Below are positions 58,835-64,000 of a DNA stretch of 64,000 bases, one piece after another. This DNA is from Oasisia sp. SBJ-2009 (Eukaryota; Annelida; Polychaeta; Sabellida; Siboglinidae): the NCBI GenBank assembly GCA_964017155.1, contig OZ024854.1, forward strand, positions 11,108,798-11,172,797, in the 5' to 3' direction. The notes beneath the pieces are model-generated. The model had not been told where the DNA came from. It did not search any database and was given only the letters and a program-made list of their open reading frames with translations. The stretch's first letter is position 1. Each line of letters begins with the position of its first letter. The position numbers and the translations under genes are program-made.

Positions 58835-59190
58835 CAGCTCTCTTCAGCCACGTTCACCGTCACTCTTCAAACATGTCCACTATCCCCCTCTCTCTTTCTC
58901 TCGCTCTCTCTTCAGCCACATTCACTTATTTTATTCTCTTCTGTTGCGAACACCATCCTCTCTCACGAGCTCTCTCTCTCTCCCTTGATCTCTCTCAGTC
59001 ACTAGCTCTCTTTCTCTCTTCAGCCACCTCCTTCCCTCCCTCTCTCTCTCACTCTCGCTATCTCTCTTAGCCACATCCCCACACTTTGCTCTCTTCTGTT
59101 ACAGACAGTCAGACACCACCTGTCTCTCCTCTCTCTCTCTTCTCTCACTCGCTCTATCTCTCTTGCTCTCTCTATCTCTCTCTTTGCGCA
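58835..59190. repeat. (TC)n-rich low-complexity region
   Basis: Pyrimidine-rich (TCTC)n sequence with repeated CTTCAGCCAC inserts. Confidence 0.9.
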
Positions 59191-59378
59191 TGCGTGCGTG
59201 TCTGCCTGCCTGCATGCCTGCCTGCCTGTGATGTTGCGTGATATATAACAGCACATGTCGATAAAATGTAGAACAGAACAGAACTGTTTGTTACAAGAAA
59301 ATGGCAAAGGTAACAACTCTATGTTATTGTAGTCCAGCAGGTGGCAGCACCACAGTACATAAGTCCATCCCCCGTATT

Positions 59379-59663
59379 TCAAGAATGAAACGTAGGAGTC
59401 TTTATGATCCGACCACTCCTGGTAACACGGTCGTGCGTCACCAGCGTCTCTTGTGTATCAGCCGGTTCTGGTGGAGCTGCTGGCACTTCTCTCAGGTGTG
59501 GAGCATCAACACAGGGTGTAGTGAGCGGATGATCCACTGAGGACGTTTCTACAGCTGGCAAGAATACCGGAGCCTGCAGTGTTCCAGCTAGGTCTTGAAA
59601 AGGACAGGGTGCAGTTGGCAGACGGAGGGCACTTTTATGCGTGAACGACATTTTTGAGGGCAC
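59379..59663 (-). pseudogene. Ty3/Gypsy pol C-terminal end
   Basis: The minus-strand frame ends V-T-R-S-G-R-I-I-K-T-P, the usual C-terminal signature of Gypsy polyproteins after the integrase. It probably belongs to the element whose RNase H/integrase part lies at 61140-62030. The sequence just beyond the stop may be the 3' LTR, but I could not find a matching second LTR. Confidence 0.55.
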
Positions 59664-59669
59664 ATCTTT

Positions 59670-61050
59670 TGAAATACGTTTACCAGTGGTATTTAGTTAA
59701 TTTTCATGAAATGGAGCTTGTGGCAGTATCATATATTGACCGATTACAGCTAGCTAAGTAACTCAGTGTTGCCCAGGGGAAATGCAGTCATATGTACCAG
59801 ACGTCCCAAACATCAATGATGTATTATAGTAATATTACACAGTCAAATGAACATTAGTAGGGTACAAGGTGTTTTATTGGCAACGCAACTATTGTAGGGT
59901 GTGCAAACCATTGGATAACACTCCATTCCAACAATTCCTTAATCATTTATCTGTATATAAATCGCTAACTAACATTTTGATGCAGAGTGGTAGTCTCTTC
60001 TCTGAGACATTGATGCCACACACTTCTTTCTGTCCTCATTCGCCAATTTGCAACGCATTAAACACATATGTTTAATTATGATTACGTATCTATATCCACT
60101 ATACCCTTCTACTGACCAGGGATGAATTTGATGAGCCACTCTCCAGGTGGGACCACTGTTGCATTACTTTTGTTTTATTGTGAAATATCAATTTAACATC
60201 CTATAACTGGCTATATAGTAGAAACTTAGTAGTCAACTGCAGCACTTGTTTGTGGTTTCAAGAAAAAGTATAAGCCTAGTGGACATTTATTATTAATAGC
60301 ATTACTTGTCAATTAACATGCAATATATCAAATAAAACACTTGTCACTTTGTAATAATTATTATAGTATAACACAGTATATCTATTTTTTGGTAAATGTT
60401 CTACAATATTTAACATGTGAGTTTCCTATTATTGTATTGATGAAAGGTTTCCATTAAACATGGCATACTGACATTTACAGAATGCATAATAATAACATAA
60501 ACTCATATAGTACTGTACATGTATTCAGAAATAAAGAATTCAGGGACAATTTCTGCTTGAATACCACATTGCTGTATATATATATCACTGTTTATTTAAA
60601 TATTACTGTTTATTTTAATATTGATAGGCCTTCATATTGTATCCTTTTAGCACTTATTTTATTTAAACAGTTTACAATTTCCCAGGTCTAGATAAATTAC
60701 AAAAAAACGTTTGTCATGTACAACAGAAAAAGTTTACCCATAACTAGTACAAGTGGATCACATAGAAATTGACTTTCCAGTACTTGGAAGTGCAGCCAAC
60801 TCCCTTGCTACAATGTTTTAAACTACTTTATATTGTCAACAACATCAGTTGATTACATCACCCAATAATAGAGCCAATAGAACAGGCTGCATCTGGGTGG
60901 TCTAGAAGGGCTCCTACTTTATTGCCCTTGTCCCACATGGAAGTCTTTGAAGTGGTTAATTGAATACAATTGTTTCAAGCCAATGTGAAGCCAGTACTGA
61001 GCTGTTGAGCTGTCTCAGACAATTTAACCCCACTGGCAATTGCACCAGGC
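59670..61050. other. AT-rich sequence between Gypsy fragments
   Basis: No gene seen. It separates two minus-strand pieces of what is probably one retrotransposon, so it may be a later insertion. Confidence 0.4.
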
Positions 61051-61160
61051 TACTGCTAAAGGACAGGGCGCTAATAAAAGACACAGGGCGCAAGACAAAA
61101 GGCACAGGGCGCATGTAAATGAGGGCAGGGCGTTGCGCCCTTGGGAAATGGCCTAGCTGG
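61050..61160. repeat. CAGGGCGC-repeat insertion end
   Basis: Four spaced copies of CAGGGCG(C/T) between 61060 and 61135, adjoining CCTAGCTGGAACACTG. The complement of the latter (CAGTGTTCCAGCTAGG) occurs at 59578, so the two sites are probably ends of one inserted sequence or of the broken Gypsy element. Confidence 0.4.
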
Positions 61161-62030
61161 AACACTGGGAGGTATAGCTCGTCCGTTTTGCTGAGGTGCC
61201 TTCTGTTTCGTCGGAGTTGTCCGTGCTGACTCTGGACCAGATACGAGCGAAGGTTAACGTGAGCGCTTCTGACGACTGCCGGCTCCCACACCTTTCCTCT
61301 CTGTATTTCGAGTAGTAGTCCACTACTACCAGAAAGTCGCGTCCATGGTATGTCATGATATCCACGGCTAGCTTCTGCCATCTTCCATCAGAAATGTCAT
61401 GCGGTATCATATAGGCTCTCGTTGCTGGGTTTTCTGATGTTTCATGCACACTGAACATTTGAAGACTTCGTGTTCGATGTCCTTTGACATGCCAGGCCAA
61501 TACATGACAGTTTATGCACGTGCTTTGTATTTCTCCGCTCCCATGTGACTTTCATGGATGAGACGTAACATCTGCTGACGAAGTGTAGCTGGGATCAACA
61601 CCCTTTCACAAACCAATATGATGCCTTCTGCTACGTGGAGTTCGTCTCTGATGTTCCACAAGCTTTGCACGTCAGGCGGAACGCTTTTCCTGGACTTTGG
61701 CCATCCTGTCATGATGAGATTCCTGACTGTTATCAACGTTGGATCTTGTTCAGTTGCTTGACGTATTTCAGACAGTTTGTTCGCACTGACCGGGATGTTA
61801 AGCACAAGACTGTGAACTACTCTGCTCAATTCCTCTTCCATCTCTGCGTTGCCTTCACCGGGTATATATACGCACGGGATAGTGTATCAGCAAGATACAT
61901 GTACTTCCCTGGCACGTAGTGCACATCTAGGTCATAGGGATGTAGCCGCAGCATCAGTCTCTGTAGTCTTGGTGATGCCTTGCATAGTGGTTTCTTCAGA
62001 ATACAATACAATAATATTGCACAATGGTAC
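61140..62030 (-). pseudogene. Decayed Ty3/Gypsy RNase H-integrase fragment
   Basis: The minus strand reads K-A-S-P-R-L-Q-R-L-M-L-R-L, V-H-Y-V-P-G-K and L-A-D-T-L-S-R-A (end of RNase H). The H2C2 zinc finger of integrase follows (I-H-E-S-H-M-G, then C-S-V-C) and the start of the catalytic core (W-Q-K-L-A-V-D-I, V-V-V-D-Y-Y-S-K-Y). The sequence then jumps to a C-terminal motif (G-K-V-W-E-P-A-V-V, R-R-N-R-R-H-L), so most of the integrase core is deleted. Frameshifts and stops break the remainder. Not functional. Confidence 0.85.
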
Positions 62031-62039
62031 ATTCAGTCA

Positions 62040-62284
62040 AAGCTGTTATGTATATACAACATCTTAATCCAATGTCGTCGTATCCTGGATTGCCACTTTA
62101 AGTCACTGTTGATAATTGCAATTACCATGTTATGACAAGAGGCATCAAGTCTCGGCATGAATATATATACACAAAGTTTCTAATTACAGCTTTACTGTTT
62201 GGAACATGGTATACTACAAACTTGGTAGAGGCACTATAATATTTAGGCTGATTTAGCACACGCACGCAGGCGCGCGCGCGCGCC

Positions 62285-62342
<58 letters not shown>

Positions 62343-62495
62343 ATACAGTTTGCATGGATGCCGGATGGCCCCTCCAGTGCAAAATCCAGGCGATGCCACT
62401 TAAACACTTTCCGACAATTTTATGACAAATTTGATCTTGCCAATAAATCTTTAGAATCGCTTTTATTTTTCTTCTGATAATAGCAATTAATTTGC
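62040..62495. repeat. Intergenic sequence with (CA)n microsatellite
   Basis: (GC)n/(CA)n tract at 62266-62342. The rest shows nothing recognisable. Confidence 0.8.
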
Positions 62496-62620
62496 TTTTT
62501 TAGCATACTATTCGTACTTTTGTGTGTTGGTTTGGCAACATAAAATTTACATATTTTTTATATAAAAAAATGTAATGTACCCAAACCAACACACAAAAGT
62601 ACGAATAGTATGCTAAAAAA
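62496..62620. repeat. Perfect 40-bp inverted repeat (hairpin or mini-MITE)
   Basis: Arms 62496-62535 and 62581-62620 are exact reverse complements, around a 45-nt AT-rich loop. Such perfect palindromes usually mark a short foldback transposon or, if transcribed, a strong hairpin RNA. No target duplication could be assigned. Confidence 0.9.
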
Positions 62621-62639
62621 GGAAAATAATACAATAATG

Positions 62640-63145
62640 CCAATAAATAAAGTAATATAAATTAGCTAGGACCCAGATATGTATTATATATCTGGTATCC
62701 ATGCATCATCATTGTGCAGCCATAGTATCCCGTGGTTTGACGAAGGCCTCAATATGCTGCTTCCACACCTTATGTTATCCTCTGCCATATGGTACCCTTC
62801 CAGTAATCCAGTAATCGTCTAGTTTGTCTCTGCATCATCGGTTCCATTTTTGTAGACCCGACTCCAAATTTAATTTAATTTGTTACAGTTGTTTGTTCAC
62901 ATGAGTATATAAAAATAAAAAAATCTAGATCAAGTATCATTGAAGATATATGTCACTGAACTTTGACCTGATTTGCATGCTGACCGCTACATTAATACCT
63001 GTAACTCTGCTATTAATAAAGCTAGAGAAACAAACATTGGAAAGCCAATAGCATTGGAAAGCTAATAAACATACGCAGATAACTGCATACAATTTTTAAA
63101 ATACTATAAATAAGGATTGTTTTATTTATTATATTTGACCTCAGA
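62640..63145. other. Intergenic sequence
   Basis: AT-rich sequence with no feature recognised. Confidence 0.4.
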
Positions 63146-63147
63146 TA

Positions 63148-63920
63148 CCCCAAAAATGTATCCTCTGATTTTGCTAATATTTTGTACACAGTATCCTATG
63201 CTATTGCAGAAGAGTCCCTGAAAATATTAGAGTGGGCAAATAATAATGTTCAGAGATATATTAAATTAAGTACACCCGTGGATGAAAAAGTGCACCAGGA
63301 TAGCACTGTATAAGCAATGCAATACAAACATACAGCACAATATCTTTTGTATAAATCCATATATGTATATATGCTCATTAATTATATAATTGCTATTCAA
63401 TATACCAGGGGTTATTGTTATGCAATTATCCATCAGAGGGACACGATCATACACATGTAAATGTTGTCGGTAATGTTATGTGATTTGTGGCATACAGAGC
63501 AATGTTAAAGCATACAAATGACCTAATTAATTGTATTGCCTAATACATATGGTAACCATTGCAGAATGAATTGTATTGACAGTTGATCAGCTTCATGTGT
63601 GATGATTGCAGTTATATTAGATAGAGAGATAATATATGTGAAGTGATCTGAACTAGGTGAAGTAATGAAATGTATCATTAGCGAGCACAAATACACATAT
63701 GGATTTACACATCAGCGGCTGTGCTGTATGTTTGTATTGGATTATAGTATTTATACAGTGCCATCTTGGATCAGTTTTTCATCCACGGGTGTACTTAATT
63801 TAATGTATCTCTGAACATTATTATTTGCCCACTCTAATATTTTCAGGGACTCTTCTGCACTAGTATAGGATATTGTGTAAACAATTACTAGCAAAATCAG
63901 ATGATACATTTTTGGTTACA
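63148..63920. mobile_element. Long inverted-repeat element
   Basis: Arms of about 210 bp (roughly 63148-63360 and 63697-63920) are reverse complements with modest divergence (for example TTTAATTT/AAATTAAG next to TACACCCGTGGATGAAAAA and its complement). The about 335-bp centre is non-coding. Probably a foldback-type non-autonomous DNA transposon; superfamily unknown. Confidence 0.75.
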
Positions 63921-64000
63921 CGCTTCATTAGAGTACCATCTCGACATCCTTGTATTTACCGAAAATGATACATTAACATCGTAGTATTCGTCTATGTTTC

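Noticed and set aside
60956..61381. Minus-strand frame of 141 codons as a gene
   Set aside because: Its first half is the out-of-order end of a Gypsy integrase and its second half is the CAGGGCGC repeat region.

Overview
The window is eukaryotic: split genes with GT/AG introns, non-LTR, Penelope-like and Ty3/Gypsy retrotransposon remnants, tRNA-derived SINEs, inverted-repeat DNA transposons, long minisatellites and many (TA)n and (CA)n tracts. The best-supported gene encodes a carboxypeptidase D with four carboxypeptidase domains. From memory, four domains were reported for the sea hare Aplysia, against three in vertebrates and flies, so a gastropod or other mollusc is my best guess. No prokaryotic operon, CRISPR array or viral gene was recognised.

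Layout. 1-12.3 kb: no convincing protein gene; a CpG-rich stretch at 0.4-0.75 kb that could hold a promoter and first exon, then nested transposons, including two elements with hAT-like 8-bp target duplications (4522-6114 and 11191-11613) and a TTAA-flanked element with a THAP-like fragment and an assembly gap (8485-9989). 12.66-17.16 kb, minus strand: a seven-exon gene for a CDP-alcohol phosphatidyltransferase resembling phosphatidylinositol synthase, with a LINE in its second intron. 17.2-19.7 kb: intergenic, with a LINE tail and a SINE. 19.75-55.57 kb, plus strand: carboxypeptidase D, 25 exons whose summed length (5343 nt) gives an unbroken 1780-residue protein. 55.6-58.8 kb: probable 3' UTR and flank. 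59.2-62.0 kb, minus strand: a decayed, internally deleted Ty3/Gypsy element. 62.5-64 kb: two inverted-repeat elements.

Carboxypeptidase D trims C-terminal Lys/Arg from peptides after furin-like cleavage in the trans-Golgi network. Here domains 1 and 2 keep every catalytic residue, and domains 3 and 4 have lost several, so they should be non-catalytic. The protein ends in one membrane segment and a 68-residue cytoplasmic tail. The phosphatidyltransferase gene lies head-to-head with it, 2.6 kb apart, with no evident functional link.

The most unusual feature is how exon edges of the carboxypeptidase D gene have been copied into adjoining introns. A 39-bp minisatellite upstream of exon 9 repeats that exon's 3' splice site and first codons over 30 times in an open, in-frame register. 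The 3' end of exon 22 with its donor is repeated in the next intron as an 84-bp in-frame unit. Two further minisatellites run up to the acceptors of exons 20 and 22.
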